NCBI GenBank assembly: GCA_964424455.1
Contig: CAYRJA010000006.1
Coordinates: 1 to 48,162, forward strand
Reading direction: 5' to 3'
Origin: CAYRJA01 sp964424455
GTDB lineage: Bacteria; Bacteroidota; Bacteroidia; Chitinophagales; UBA10324
DNA: 48,162 nt
The position numbers and the translations under genes are program-made. How positions within the stretch are numbered: position 1 is the first letter of the stretch; each line of letters starts with the position of its first letter. The notes below the pieces were generated by a model that was not told the origin of the DNA, searched no databases, and saw nothing but the letters and a program-made list of their open reading frames with translations. Positions 1-9,500 of the stretch are shown here, piece after piece.

Positions 1-2
1 CA

Positions 3-395
3 TTAGTGAGCGCGAACAAAGCAAGAACTTACGGACAGCTTGACCCGCCGAAAGTGATTGGAGTGGATATGGTTTCTGCTTTAACCGGAGCTTTGGGTGT
101 TACAACGGGGAAGGTAATGTTTGGGTGGATAACGAGGATGAAGCCTCAAACTTTAAATGGGGGGCTTTATCTTAATCCAATAACAATAGATTCTTTTTCT
201 TCCGCTAGTTCTAATTTTACATCCTTTATTAGATGCAAACCAACGAGAGGTGAATATACTTGTGCCACATGGAGTCAAAAGGACATCTCCTGTCAATTAA
301 GTCAGTGTATGCAATGTAAAGATACAAATCCACAAGGCTGTCCTCCTGCAAATCAGGCAATAATTGATATAATTAGGATAACTTTAAATCTATAG
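3..395 (+). CDS. Lanthipeptide-like precursor A, 3' end only (cut by window edge)
   Basis: The reading frame is open to the window edge, so the gene starts upstream; the GTG at position 6 is internal. The first ~45 residues match the leader end of the complete precursor at 2430-3386 almost residue for residue (shared motifs ANKARTYGQLDPPK and GKVMFGWI). After the Trp-Ile-Thr-Arg the sequence becomes unrelated: about 85 residues rich in Ser and Thr with six Cys (residues 77, 86, 96, 101, 104, 112 counted from the GTG). A constant Cys-free leader followed by a variable Cys/Ser/Thr-rich tail, next to LanC and LanB genes, is the expected layout of a lanthipeptide precursor (inference). The gene ends 10 bp before the first lanC. 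No homology to a named precursor family is recognised; the protein could instead be another secreted Cys-rich protein. Confidence 0.6.
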   Translation, partial: LVSANKARTYGQLDPPKVIGVDMVSALTGALGVTTGKVMFGWITRMKPQTLNGGLYLNPITIDSFSSASSNFTSFIRCKPTRGEYTCATWSQKDISCQLSQCMQCKDTNPQGCPPANQAIIDIIRITLNL

Positions 396-405
396 TTCAA
401 AAAAT

Positions 406-1596
406 ATGTGGATTACCCCTATTGAGTTTAAAAATCAAAAATATTTTTTAAAAAGAATTGCTGAAATAGCACTTCAATTAGAATTTGATTATAATAAACT
501 GAACAAAGGTGGATTATTTACAGGTAGATTAGGAATTGCAAATTTCTATTTTTACTATTCAGTAATATTAAATGATGAGTATTATGCTAAAAGAGCAGTT
601 AAAATTATTCAAAATTCTATTGATGATTTTTTATTAGAGGATGATATTTCACTAAGTTTCTGTGAAGGACTGGCAGGAATGAAATGGATTTTAAAAAAAT
701 GGATTAATGAAAAAATTGTTAGTTCGGAATTCGATGAGATATTACCCTACGATGATATCTTATTGAAAAGTGCTTCAAAGGATTTAGAAGTAGGAGAATT
801 TGATTTTTTATACGGTGCTTTAGGTAAAATAATAGTTTTATTAGATGATAATAAATATAAGAGTGAAACTCACCAGCTAATAGATGCTTTATGTAAGATA
901 TGCAAAATTGAGTCCAATGGCTCAATTAAGTGGGAGTCTGTATTGAATTTTAATGAAAATGAATTAGGATATGATTTTGGAATTCCGCATGGTATGGGAG
1001 GAATTATTGCATTCTTATGTCAATGTTATTCGCTTGGCATCAATAAAGCGAAATGTGATTTCTTATTAAATGGGACTTTAAAATTTATTTTAGAAAATAG
1101 AAATCAATCAGATGAAACTTGGACATTTCCGAGCATACTTGATGTGAAAAATAATTCTCTTGGAGGTAGATTAGCATGGTGCTACGGTGACCTTGGTTTA
1201 GGATTAATTATTCTTCGGATGGCAGTACTTACTAATAACGAAAGTTTAAGGAAAGAAATAATAAAAATATTAATAAAGACTACTAATAAGCAGTCTTTAT
1301 TAATGAGTGGTGTAACAGAAGCTGGACTTTGTCATGGCTCTGCCGGAGTGGCACACATTTATAATAGAATATTTAACTACACTAATATTGATATATTTAA
1401 GAAGACTTCGGAAAACTGGTTTAAAGTGACTATAGATATTTTTGAAGACAATAACTATTCAATAACAAGTAAAAATGATTTGCCACCAAATAGTAAATAT
1501 GATCTTATTAATGGAATTTCGGGTATTGGTCTATCCTTAATTTCTGGTGCATTTAGCATAGAACCAAAATGGGATGGCTGTCTTTTACTTTCATAG
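406..1596 (+). CDS. lanC: LanC-like lanthionine cyclase 1
   Basis: 396-residue LanC-family protein. LanC enzymes use a bound zinc to add Cys thiols across dehydroalanine or dehydrobutyrine, forming (methyl)lanthionine rings in the cytoplasm. The zinc ligands are visible: Cys259 in AWCYGDLG and the Cys309-His310 pair in LCHGSAGVAHI; a His corresponding to the catalytic His of NisC lies in GIPHGMGG (His195). Length is normal for the family (about 400). The gene starts at ATG 406, 10 bp after precursor A stops, so the two probably form one transcript. It is extremely AT-rich compared with the shared leader DNA. Its C-terminus (EPKWDGCLLLS) is nearly identical to that of the second LanC in this window, so the two are paralogues. 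Family assignment is firm; that its substrate is the adjacent precursor is inferred from position. Confidence 0.88.
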   Translation: MWITPIEFKNQKYFLKRIAEIALQLEFDYNKLNKGGLFTGRLGIANFYFYYSVILNDEYYAKRAVKIIQNSIDDFLLEDDISLSFCEGLAGMKWILKKWINEKIVSSEFDEILPYDDILLKSASKDLEVGEFDFLYGALGKIIVLLDDNKYKSETHQLIDALCKICKIESNGSIKWESVLNFNENELGYDFGIPHGMGGIIAFLCQCYSLGINKAKCDFLLNGTLKFILENRNQSDETWTFPSILDVKNNSLGGRLAWCYGDLGLGLIILRMAVLTNNESLRKEIIKILIKTTNKQSLLMSGVTEAGLCHGSAGVAHIYNRIFNYTNIDIFKKTSENWFKVTIDIFEDNNYSITSKNDLPPNSKYDLINGISGIGLSLISGAFSIEPKWDGCLLLS

Positions 1597-1646
1597 ATCT
1601 TATAAACAATAAAATTCATTCAATTTTCATTAAATTATAAAACAAC

Positions 1647-2399
1647 ATGATTATAAAAAAAATACTTTTAGTAATCTTTGGAATAATAATATTCAAAGGA
1701 GTTTATTCTCAAAAAAAATTAAATCATAACGATATGGTCTTAGTACCTTCAAAAGTCAAAGTTGATAGCATTAGTAATATAACGATTCAATCGTTTTGGA
1801 TTGGCAATGAAATTTCTAATAAAGAATTTAAATCATTCTTTGACTATGTTCAAACACATATTGATGATTCTCTTTGTTGGAGGGACATACATGGAGTTTA
1901 TTGTATCAGATATAGAGACATTGCAAATAATGTTATTGACACTACAATTTACGGAAATTATTTTAAGAATAAAAAATTTGAAAATTATCCTGTAATAGGA
2001 ATCTCATATATTCAGGCAGAGTATTATTGTAAATGGAAAAATTATTTAGAAAGCACCCGGACAAAGAAAAATAACTCTCTTTTACCTATATATAGATTAC
2101 CGTCAGCAGAAGAATGGAATTACGCAGCTTCATTTTATCTGACTTTAGATACGAGCAATAAAAGTAATGAAATTTTGCCAGTTAAGAGCGGAAAACCGAA
2201 CAAAATTGGTATTTATAATTTATCAAATAATGTTTCCGAATGGACATCTACGAACGGAGACGAAAAAGATTCAAAGATTGTCAAGGGAGGATCGTGGAAA
2301 AGTAAATCAAGCGTTGCTGAAACACAAATCATAAGTGAAACTACTCAAAAAGATTTTATTGGATTTCGAATTGTTATGACTTCTTTAGATAAAGATTAG
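1647..2399 (+). CDS. Exported FGE-sulfatase (SUMF1-like) domain protein in the RiPP locus
   Basis: 250 residues with an N-terminal hydrophobic signal segment ending near VYSQ, so probably exported. The rest follows the formylglycine-generating-enzyme/SUMF1 fold (Pfam FGE-sulfatase): WIGNEISNKEFKSF near the start, then PVIGISYIQAEYYCKW, YRLPSAEEWNYAAS, GIYNLSNNVSEWTS, a KGGSW core and FIGFRIV at the end. The Cys pair that true formylglycine-generating enzymes carry after the RGGS-like motif is absent, so Cys-to-formylglycine oxidation is unlikely. In Bacteroidota the same fold is used non-enzymatically in GldJ/GldK-type proteins. It lies between the first lanC and precursor B, with ATG in the context aaaacaacATG that also precedes the second lanC. 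It could bind, process or give immunity to the peptide; no function is assigned. Confidence 0.75.
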   Translation: MIIKKILLVIFGIIIFKGVYSQKKLNHNDMVLVPSKVKVDSISNITIQSFWIGNEISNKEFKSFFDYVQTHIDDSLCWRDIHGVYCIRYRDIANNVIDTTIYGNYFKNKKFENYPVIGISYIQAEYYCKWKNYLESTRTKKNNSLLPIYRLPSAEEWNYAASFYLTLDTSNKSNEILPVKSGKPNKIGIYNLSNNVSEWTSTNGDEKDSKIVKGGSWKSKSSVAETQIISETTQKDFIGFRIVMTSLDKD

Positions 2400-2429
2400 A
2401 TAAAGAACCATTTAAAAAACTTAAACACC

Positions 2430-3386
2430 ATGATTACACTTTTCACTTTAATCACCAATCCTTACCAGAGCATTGGCGACCAGTTGGCGGCGGGGCTTGC
2501 TGCCATAGAAGCCGGACTTACTTCCGGTATGTCATTCGACACTTTGAATGATGCGGTTTATGATTATGTGCAGCCGCTTTATTATCCCTCGCCCGACCAG
2601 TTTGATGAGAACGAGTTGAAATCCGTTTTACCTAATGCGGTGAACTCGTACATCAACTCCAATATGGACGGCTACACGATGGAGCAAAGCATATTAATCA
2701 GCCGGTTAATACAGGGAATAATGAGTACGCCTGTAGAATCCATTCCTGATTTTATTGCTGACATTGAAGATAACATTTCCAAATCGGGCTTGCCGTTAGC
2801 GCAGCAGGTTCCGCTGCTGATGGCTACTGCCATAGGGCAAGCAGCTTATACTTACTGGAACGACCAGGTAAATGATGACTCAACAGGCAAGTGGTACCCT
2901 GACCCTCCTGTAACAGGCGGCGCGGGCTATTTTAATGCCAACCCTTATGCCAACCACGCCAACATACCTTACTGGGTGCAGGCGGCAATGATTGGCGGAT
3001 TAGCGAGTGCGAACAAAGCAAGAACTTACGGTCAACTTGACCCGCCAAAAGTAATTGGAGTGGATATGGTTTCTGCCTTAATCGGTGCGCTTGGTGTTAC
3101 AGCAGGGAAGGTGATGTTTGGGTGGATACCGAGAGTACAAGTAAATTCTTTAAACATTTTGAATTTAGAGAAACAGATTATTACTAACTTCGGAGGAGGG
3201 AATATGGATGCAGGGGCATTTACAAGAACTTTTATTGGAAGAAGTAATTGTTTGGTTTGTCCAACTACAAATAGATTAATTTGCATTACACTTTGTTCAT
3301 GGGATCCAAGATGTCCGGGATCTCAAGATCCTAGGTGTGTAATGCCAGGACAAGGAGGAATTCCAGGAGGAGCAAATAATCTCTAA
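2430..3386 (+). CDS. Lanthipeptide-like precursor B with very long leader
   Basis: 318 residues in two parts. Residues 1-235 contain no Cys and look like a folded acidic domain, ending in the block shared with precursor A (ANKARTYGQLDPPK, then a Gly-rich hydrophobic stretch around VSALIGALGV, then GKVMFGWIPR). Residues 236-318 are unrelated to precursor A's tail but also hold exactly six Cys (274, 277, 285, 289, 295, 303), about ten Ser/Thr, and a Gly/Pro-rich end. GC content drops sharply at the switch. With LanB and two LanC genes beside it, the natural reading is a RiPP precursor with a modified core and a roughly 235-residue leader. That leader is far longer than a usual class I leader and recalls the domain-like leaders of NHLP or Nif11 precursors, which it does not resemble in sequence as far as I can see. 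The cleavage site is unknown; the Trp-Ile-X-Arg at the junction is a candidate. Confidence 0.62.
   Translation: MITLFTLITNPYQSIGDQLAAGLAAIEAGLTSGMSFDTLNDAVYDYVQPLYYPSPDQFDENELKSVLPNAVNSYINSNMDGYTMEQSILISRLIQGIMSTPVESIPDFIADIEDNISKSGLPLAQQVPLLMATAIGQAAYTYWNDQVNDDSTGKWYPDPPVTGGAGYFNANPYANHANIPYWVQAAMIGGLASANKARTYGQLDPPKVIGVDMVSALIGALGVTAGKVMFGWIPRVQVNSLNILNLEKQIITNFGGGNMDAGAFTRTFIGRSNCLVCPTTNRLICITLCSWDPRCPGSQDPRCVMPGQGGIPGGANNL
3000..3133 (+). repeat. 134-bp leader-end repeat, copy 2 (copy 1 at 3-136)
   Basis: Nucleotides 3000-3133 align without gaps to 3-136 at a constant offset of 2997, differing mainly at third codon positions. They encode the last ~45 residues of the precursor leader. Similarity stops immediately after the Trp-Ile-X-Arg codons. 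Such a repeat is a natural substrate for homologous recombination between precursor genes. Confidence 0.9.
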
Positions 3387-3460
3387 AAGATTTCATTATA
3401 GTATAAAGAAGAAGTATAGTGATGTTACACTTATTCTTTATATCCTAACTTATTTTGAAA

Positions 3461-5365
3461 ATGTCTATGGGCAAGATTATTGTTTTTATACTTTTTCTAT
3501 TCCTACACACAGTTCCTTCATATTCAAACTTACTAAAAAGTAAATGTTTTATATTTAATGATTCATCAATAATTAATTTTAGGGAAGAGAGAAATTTATA
3601 TTCATTCATTAGATTAACAGGCTATATTAAATATTTCCATCCGAGCGATCAAGCCATTCAGACAAATTGGACAAATTTTTTGATAGACAAGTTTGACAGT
3701 ATTATTCTCGCTAAAAATGATAAAGAATTAGCAAACCAACTGTATAAAATTTTTTATCCAGTTTCACCTTTGTTAAAGATTGTTTACAATAAAGAGGATA
3801 CAATACAATTGAAAAAGGAGGATAAATTAAATATAAAAGATAGGAGTTTTAAAGTCATATTCTGGCAACACTCTGGAGGTCCTTCAATAGATACAAAATA
3901 TTTACCTAGATTTTCTAAATTAATAATGTATCCTACATCAAGCAAAATAGTTGAAATCAATTACAAAAAGTTTTTACCAAATGACAGCATACCCAATCCA
4001 AATAGTCCTTTTCATGTTATACTTAATGATAGCATTATATGTATAATTCCTGTGGCTTTGTTTAAGGATAAAAAAGGTTCCTATCCGCATATATCTATGA
4101 AAGAGTCCAAAAGGACAAGAGATTACAAATTTGACGTTAGTAAACGAAGCCATAGAGTTGCCGCTGTTGCAACCGAATGGAACATAGTTCAGCATTTCTA
4201 TCCATATTATGAAGAAACTAAACTTGTAAAAACATGGGATTCTTCATTAATTGAAAGTCTAAGAGAAATTTGGAATTTGAAAGATAGTTGGAAGTTTAGT
4301 TTATCGTTATACAAACTTGGAATAAAAACAAATGATGGTCATTCTGGAATTGTACCGACAGATATTTCTATTATACCTCACTCCATGAAATATCCGGATA
4401 AAATGCCAACATTAAATCTTGAAAGAATTGAGAATAAAACCGTTATCACAGAAATTAATGACAGTAACATCAAAAGAATTGTAAAAGGAGATATAATTTA
4501 TTCGATTGATGGAATATCTGTTGACTCATTGATAAAAGAAAATGGTAAATACACGCCGGCTGCAATTAAAGAGAATAAAGATATAATTGCAACTCGCACT
4601 TTGTTTACAGGAAACTCTTATCATTTTGGAGATAGCGTTTTATTGCGAATAATTGATTCAACGGGAAATAGCAAAACATTTATGATAAATACTTATTGTG
4701 TATATCAAAAAGAAAAAGATGAACTATTTTATCCTAAAATTTTATCTTATAAGCCCATTTATAAAATCTCTATGGATGGAAAAACATTTTATTATTTGAA
4801 TCTCACGACCTTCAAACTGAAAGCATTTAAAAAAGAAATTGAAGAGATTAATAAATCTGATGGGCTTATTCTAGACATGAGATACAGACCTTCAGGAATG
4901 GCATTAGATGTATTAAAATATTTAACTAAAGATATCTTATATGCAGGAAATTGGTTTAAACCTGTTACTCAATTTCCCGACCACATCAAAGTCAAATATG
5001 AAAGGGAGCATAGATGGAAAATAAAACCGGCCAAAAAATATTTAAATATCCCTAAAGTTCTGCTTAGCAGCTATCGATTGATGAGTTATGGTGAAACTTG
5101 TTTGGAAATGGTTGACTATTATCATTTAGCAACCATTATTGGTGAAAAATCCGCAGGTACGAATGGAGATATAACTTGTTCATCTATTAACACAGATTAC
5201 TGTCTCGTATGGACTGGAATGAAGGTATTAAAAAGGGATGGAAGTTATTTCCATGGTGTAGGAATAGATCCCAATATTAAAGTTGGTAGAACAATACTAG
5301 GGGTTAGAGAATCAAAAGATGAAATTTTAAACAGGGCTCTAAAATATTTATCTGAGAAAATTTAA
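3461..5365 (+). CDS. Exported S41-family (C-terminal processing-like) serine protease
   Basis: About 634 residues with a signal peptide (hydrophobic segment IIVFILFLFLHTVPSYS). I chose ATG 3461 over an upstream TTG because it opens directly into the signal peptide. The middle has a PDZ-like segment (GDIIYSIDGISVDSL). The C-terminal third shows S41 features: LILDMRYRPSG, a nucleophile candidate in LMSYGETCLEMV, and IIGEKSAGTNGD, comparable to the G-E-x-(T/S)-x-G element of tricorn-core and Tsp-type proteases. S41 enzymes cleave outside the cytoplasm with a Ser-Lys type centre. The position between precursor B and the second lanC suggests leader removal or degradation of the mature peptide as self-protection (inference). 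A protease of this family is not a usual partner of class I lanthipeptide systems, which mostly use S8 (LanP) proteases or C39 transporters. The gene is strongly AT-rich like the first lanC. Confidence 0.78.
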   Translation: MSMGKIIVFILFLFLHTVPSYSNLLKSKCFIFNDSSIINFREERNLYSFIRLTGYIKYFHPSDQAIQTNWTNFLIDKFDSIILAKNDKELANQLYKIFYPVSPLLKIVYNKEDTIQLKKEDKLNIKDRSFKVIFWQHSGGPSIDTKYLPRFSKLIMYPTSSKIVEINYKKFLPNDSIPNPNSPFHVILNDSIICIIPVALFKDKKGSYPHISMKESKRTRDYKFDVSKRSHRVAAVATEWNIVQHFYPYYEETKLVKTWDSSLIESLREIWNLKDSWKFSLSLYKLGIKTNDGHSGIVPTDISIIPHSMKYPDKMPTLNLERIENKTVITEINDSNIKRIVKGDIIYSIDGISVDSLIKENGKYTPAAIKENKDIIATRTLFTGNSYHFGDSVLLRIIDSTGNSKTFMINTYCVYQKEKDELFYPKILSYKPIYKISMDGKTFYYLNLTTFKLKAFKKEIEEINKSDGLILDMRYRPSGMALDVLKYLTKDILYAGNWFKPVTQFPDHIKVKYEREHRWKIKPAKKYLNIPKVLLSSYRLMSYGETCLEMVDYYHLATIIGEKSAGTNGDITCSSINTDYCLVWTGMKVLKRDGSYFHGVGIDPNIKVGRTILGVRESKDEILNRALKYLSEKI

Positions 5366-5471
5366 AACAACATGGTTTCCTATATTTACTTCATCCGACG
5401 AAGTAAAAAAAATTTATAGTAAGGTTATAAATATTAGTTCAAATATACCAAACTATGATAATAATTCTCTC

Positions 5472-6581
5472 TTGGTAGGTAATGGTGGGATATCGTTATT
5501 CTATTTTTATTTTGGTAAGATTTTTTACAAAAAAGAGTTTTTAGACAAGAGTGTATTTATAATAAATAATTTATTGAAATCAAATTTTTCTGATGCAACA
5601 TTTGCTTATGGCTCTACTGGAATTATGTGGCTTTTAGAATTCTTTAATAAGAATAACTTCTTGACCACTAATTTACAAATATCCAATGAAGTAAAAAGAA
5701 GTATTTACGAATATGGTAAAAATAATTTTAGAAGCAGTAATGCTGACTTGTTTACTGGAGGATTGGGAGCTTGTCTGTTTTTTTTAGAAATTTTTTATGA
5801 TGGCTTCGATAAAAAATATATTGAATATTATATTGATGAGATACAACAACAGGCAGAATCAGAAGGCGATTGCATTAAATGGTCAACTACCTTTTACTCT
5901 GATGGAAAACCAACCAATGAGAGAATATATAATTTAGGGCTGGCGCATGGAATTCCAAGTATAATTTCGGTTTTAAGCATGATGTATGAAGTAGGGATAA
6001 GAAAAGATGCTTGCCAAAAATTATTAAAGGACTCGATTAATTGGGTTTTAAATCAAGAATTACCCTCAACCTTTTTGTCGCGCTTTTCTTTAGGTGTCAT
6101 GAAAAATAACCCCAAAGAATTGTCACAGCTTCCTTCCCGTTTAGCTTGGTGTTACGGAGATTTAGGAATTGCCTCTGCAATTTGGATGGCAGGTATTAGC
6201 ACTTCTAATGAAGAATGGAAGAAGAAAGCAGTTGAAATAATGCTTCACGCATCTAAAAGAAGAGACCTTAAAGAGAATTCAGTTATTGATGCAGGTTTGT
6301 GTCATGGTACTTCAGGCATTGCACATATTTTTAATCGCTTTTACCAAGCAACAAAGATTGAAGAATTTAAAGAGGCAGCAATCTATTGGTTCAATGAAAC
6401 ACTAAATATGGCGAAGTTTGAAGACGGGCTGGCTGGATATAAAACATGGATGGGTGAGGATTATGGAGGGTGGCAGAATTCCTCGGGACTGCTTGAAGGA
6501 ACAGCAGGCATTGGATTAGCTTTACTCGCAGCTATTAGTTATGAAGAACCAAAATGGGACAGATGTCTTTTGTTATCCTGA
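5472..6581 (+). CDS. lanC: LanC-like lanthionine cyclase 2, start codon disrupted
   Basis: LanC-family cyclase with the catalytic-type His in GLAHGIPS and zinc ligands in AWCYGDLG and LCHGTSGIAHI, ending EPKWDRCLLLS like the first LanC. The only in-frame start of a common type is TTG 5472, which gives 369 residues and omits the N-terminal ~30 residues that LanC1 has. The frame stays open upstream: from 5373 it reads W-F-P-I-F-T, matching LanC1's M-W-I-T-P-I-E. An ATG at 5372, in the same aaaacaacATG context as the gene at 1647, overlaps this in the wrong frame and stops after 15 codons. ATGTGG shortened to ATGG (loss of TG) explains everything. This is either an assembly error or a real defect reducing expression. 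The stop lies 6 bp before lanB, indicating co-transcription. The 3' half is less AT-rich than the 5' half. Confidence 0.85.
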   Translation: MVGNGGISLFYFYFGKIFYKKEFLDKSVFIINNLLKSNFSDATFAYGSTGIMWLLEFFNKNNFLTTNLQISNEVKRSIYEYGKNNFRSSNADLFTGGLGACLFFLEIFYDGFDKKYIEYYIDEIQQQAESEGDCIKWSTTFYSDGKPTNERIYNLGLAHGIPSIISVLSMMYEVGIRKDACQKLLKDSINWVLNQELPSTFLSRFSLGVMKNNPKELSQLPSRLAWCYGDLGIASAIWMAGISTSNEEWKKKAVEIMLHASKRRDLKENSVIDAGLCHGTSGIAHIFNRFYQATKIEEFKEAAIYWFNETLNMAKFEDGLAGYKTWMGEDYGGWQNSSGLLEGTAGIGLALLAAISYEEPKWDRCLLLS

Positions 6582-6587
6582 GTAGAA

Positions 6588-9500
6588 ATGGAAACTTTTG
6601 TTAAAATATATTCTGATTTTAAAACAAATGTTGTAAGAACTCCCCAATTCCCTTTGAGTGTAATAAATGATTTATCTGTTACAGTTCTTAAATCATTTGC
6701 CTCTGATACCAAATTTCAGGAAAGCATTTTCATTGCTTCCCCTGTGTTATACGGAGAGTTAATAAAGTGGTTGAGCGAAGAAATCAAAGATGAAAAAGAA
6801 AAAGAGAGAATCACGATATCGCTAATGCGTTACTTGCTGCGTATGGCGGGCAGGTGTACGCCCTTTGGTTTGTTTGCAGGATGCAGCACGGCTGTAACAG
6901 GAAGTGAAACAACTGTAATGCTAAAGCCGCAGCAGGAATATAAGAAGCACACACGGCTTGATATGCACTACCTGTGTGCGCTGGCGCAGGAGCTTTCAAG
7001 AATACCGGAGATTAAAGAACAGCTAACTTATTATCCGAACAGCAGCATTTACCGGAGCGGCGAGCAACTGCGGTATGTGCAGTACAGCATAAAAGGAAAC
7101 CGAAGGGTACACGAAATTGCAGCCATCACTTATTCGGAATATGTTCAGAAGATATTGGACAAGGCGGCAAACGGAGCTGGTATAAATGAAATAGTTGCCG
7201 CCATAACAGGAGAAAAAATAACAAAACAAATGGCGCGGGCATTTACAGAGGAAATGCTTGAAGCGCAGGTTTTAGTGAACAATTTAGAGCCGGCGATAAC
7301 AGGCGCGGAATTTTTGGAGCAACTGATGGCAACACTTTCAAAAAATCAAAAAGCAGTTGAGAGTACGGCATTTAATTTATTGGGTGAACTAAAGAACGCA
7401 ATCGAAAAAGTAAATAGCAGTTCAGTAGGATTAGACATAAAGATTTATGAAGACATCATTGAAAAAATAAAAGGGTTAAAAATAAATTTTGAACCGGGTA
7501 TGTTGTTCCAGACGGACATGATTAAGCCGACTGTAACAGCCACAGTGAGCGAAGAAACCGTGCAGGATGTGCTGAAAGGAATCGAACTCCTGAATTTATT
7601 TACAACAGAACCGCGGGAAACCAACCTGACCAAATTCAAAGAAGCATTTTATGAGCGCTATGAAGAGCAGGAAATTCCTTTGCTTCAGGTATTAGATACT
7701 GAATCAGGTATCGGGTATTTGCAGCAGAATACGGCGGGAGATGTTTCGCCGCTTGTGGATGATATTGGAATAATGTTCAGCGGCAGGAATAATTCAATAC
7801 AGTGGAACCGCATTCAATCTTTTCTTTTAAAGAAATATTTAGAAGCAGTTAAAAATGACAGCTATGAAACAGAACTGACAAAAGCAGATTTAGAATCTTT
7901 AGAAAAATTTTCAAATAAATCTGTTACACTTCCCAATACTATTGCCGCTATGATTAGCATAGTAGAGGGAAAAGACGCAAACAATCCGAAAGAAAAGATT
8001 CACATTATTTCAGCGGGAGGTTCCAGTGCGGCAAATCTTCTCGGAAGGTTCTGCCATGCTGATGAGGATATTCTGAAACTCACTAAAGAAATTACGCAAA
8101 AGGAGGAAGAACTGAATCCCGATAAAATATTTGCCGAAATAGTTCACCTGCCTGAGGCAAGAACCGGAAACATATTGCTGCGACCTGTTTTAAGAAAGTA
8201 TGAGATTCCTTACCTGGCTAAGTCCTGTGTTACAAAAGAGTTTCAGATAACTCCTGATGATTTAATGATTTCTGTTCGGAACAACAGGATTATGCTTCGC
8301 TCCAAACGGCTGAACAAAGAAATTGTTCCGAGATTAAGCACGGCGCACAACTACTCTGCTAATTCGTTGCCTGTTTATCATTTTCTCTGCGACATGCAAA
8401 CGCAGGATGTAAAAGCAGGAGTTGGATTCAACTGGGGAGCGTTAAGCAACGAATATACTTTCATGCCGAGAGTGGTTTATGAAAACCTTATTCTCTCACT
8501 TGCCGCATGGAATCTAAGCAAAGAAGATTTCAAACAAATATTAACAATAAAGGAAAACGATTGGAAGCAAACAGTTAATGAATGGAGAACGAAATTTAAA
8601 ATGCCCCGCTATGTTTCTCTTGCTGACGGAGATAATGAATTAGTCATTGACCTTGAAAATTATTTATGCGTAAAAACATTGGCGGAAACCATTAAGAAAA
8701 GAGAGGGAATTCATTTGGTTGAATTTATTTTCAACCCTGACAATGCAGTAGTGAAAGGACCGGAAGGAAGTTTTGTAAACCAGTTTATCATTTCTTATTA
8801 CAGAAATGAGAAGGAGGAAAGTATAATCAAGAATGAATTTGAGAATCAATCCGTAATTGCCGCTAAGCGTAGGTTTGCCGCCGCCGATGAATGGCTGTAC
8901 TTTAAATTTTATTGCGGGAATAAAACGACGAATACTATACTCACAAAATACGTTAAGCCAATTACAAAACAATTAATTGCGGAAAAGAAAATTGATAAAT
9001 GGTTCTTTATTCGCTATGCAGACCCTAAAAATCATCTGCGTGTGCGGCTTCATTGCCCGAATCCTGCATTAGCCAATGATATTATCCGCATCATCAATCA
9101 GGCAACAGAGAAGTACTTCAAAGAGGGGCTAATCTGGAAAACACAGATAGATACTTACCAAAGGGAATTGGAAAGATACGATTGGGAAAATATTGAATTA
9201 GCGGAAGATTTGTTTTACCGTGACAGTAAAGTAATAGCTGACATTATAGAAATTCTGGAGGGTGACAGAGGAGATAAAATCCGTTGGCTGCTGTCGTTGC
9301 GAAGCATGGATATGCTGCTGAATGATTTCGGATATAATATTATTGAGAAGGTGAATTTGTTTAAACAACTGAAAGATTCTTTCGGCAATGAATTCGGAAT
9401 GAATAAAAATCTTAAACTGCAATTAGACAAGAAGTACAGGAATAACCGCAAACAGGTAGAAAAATTTCTTGATTACAAAAAAGATTATGAGAGCGAATAC

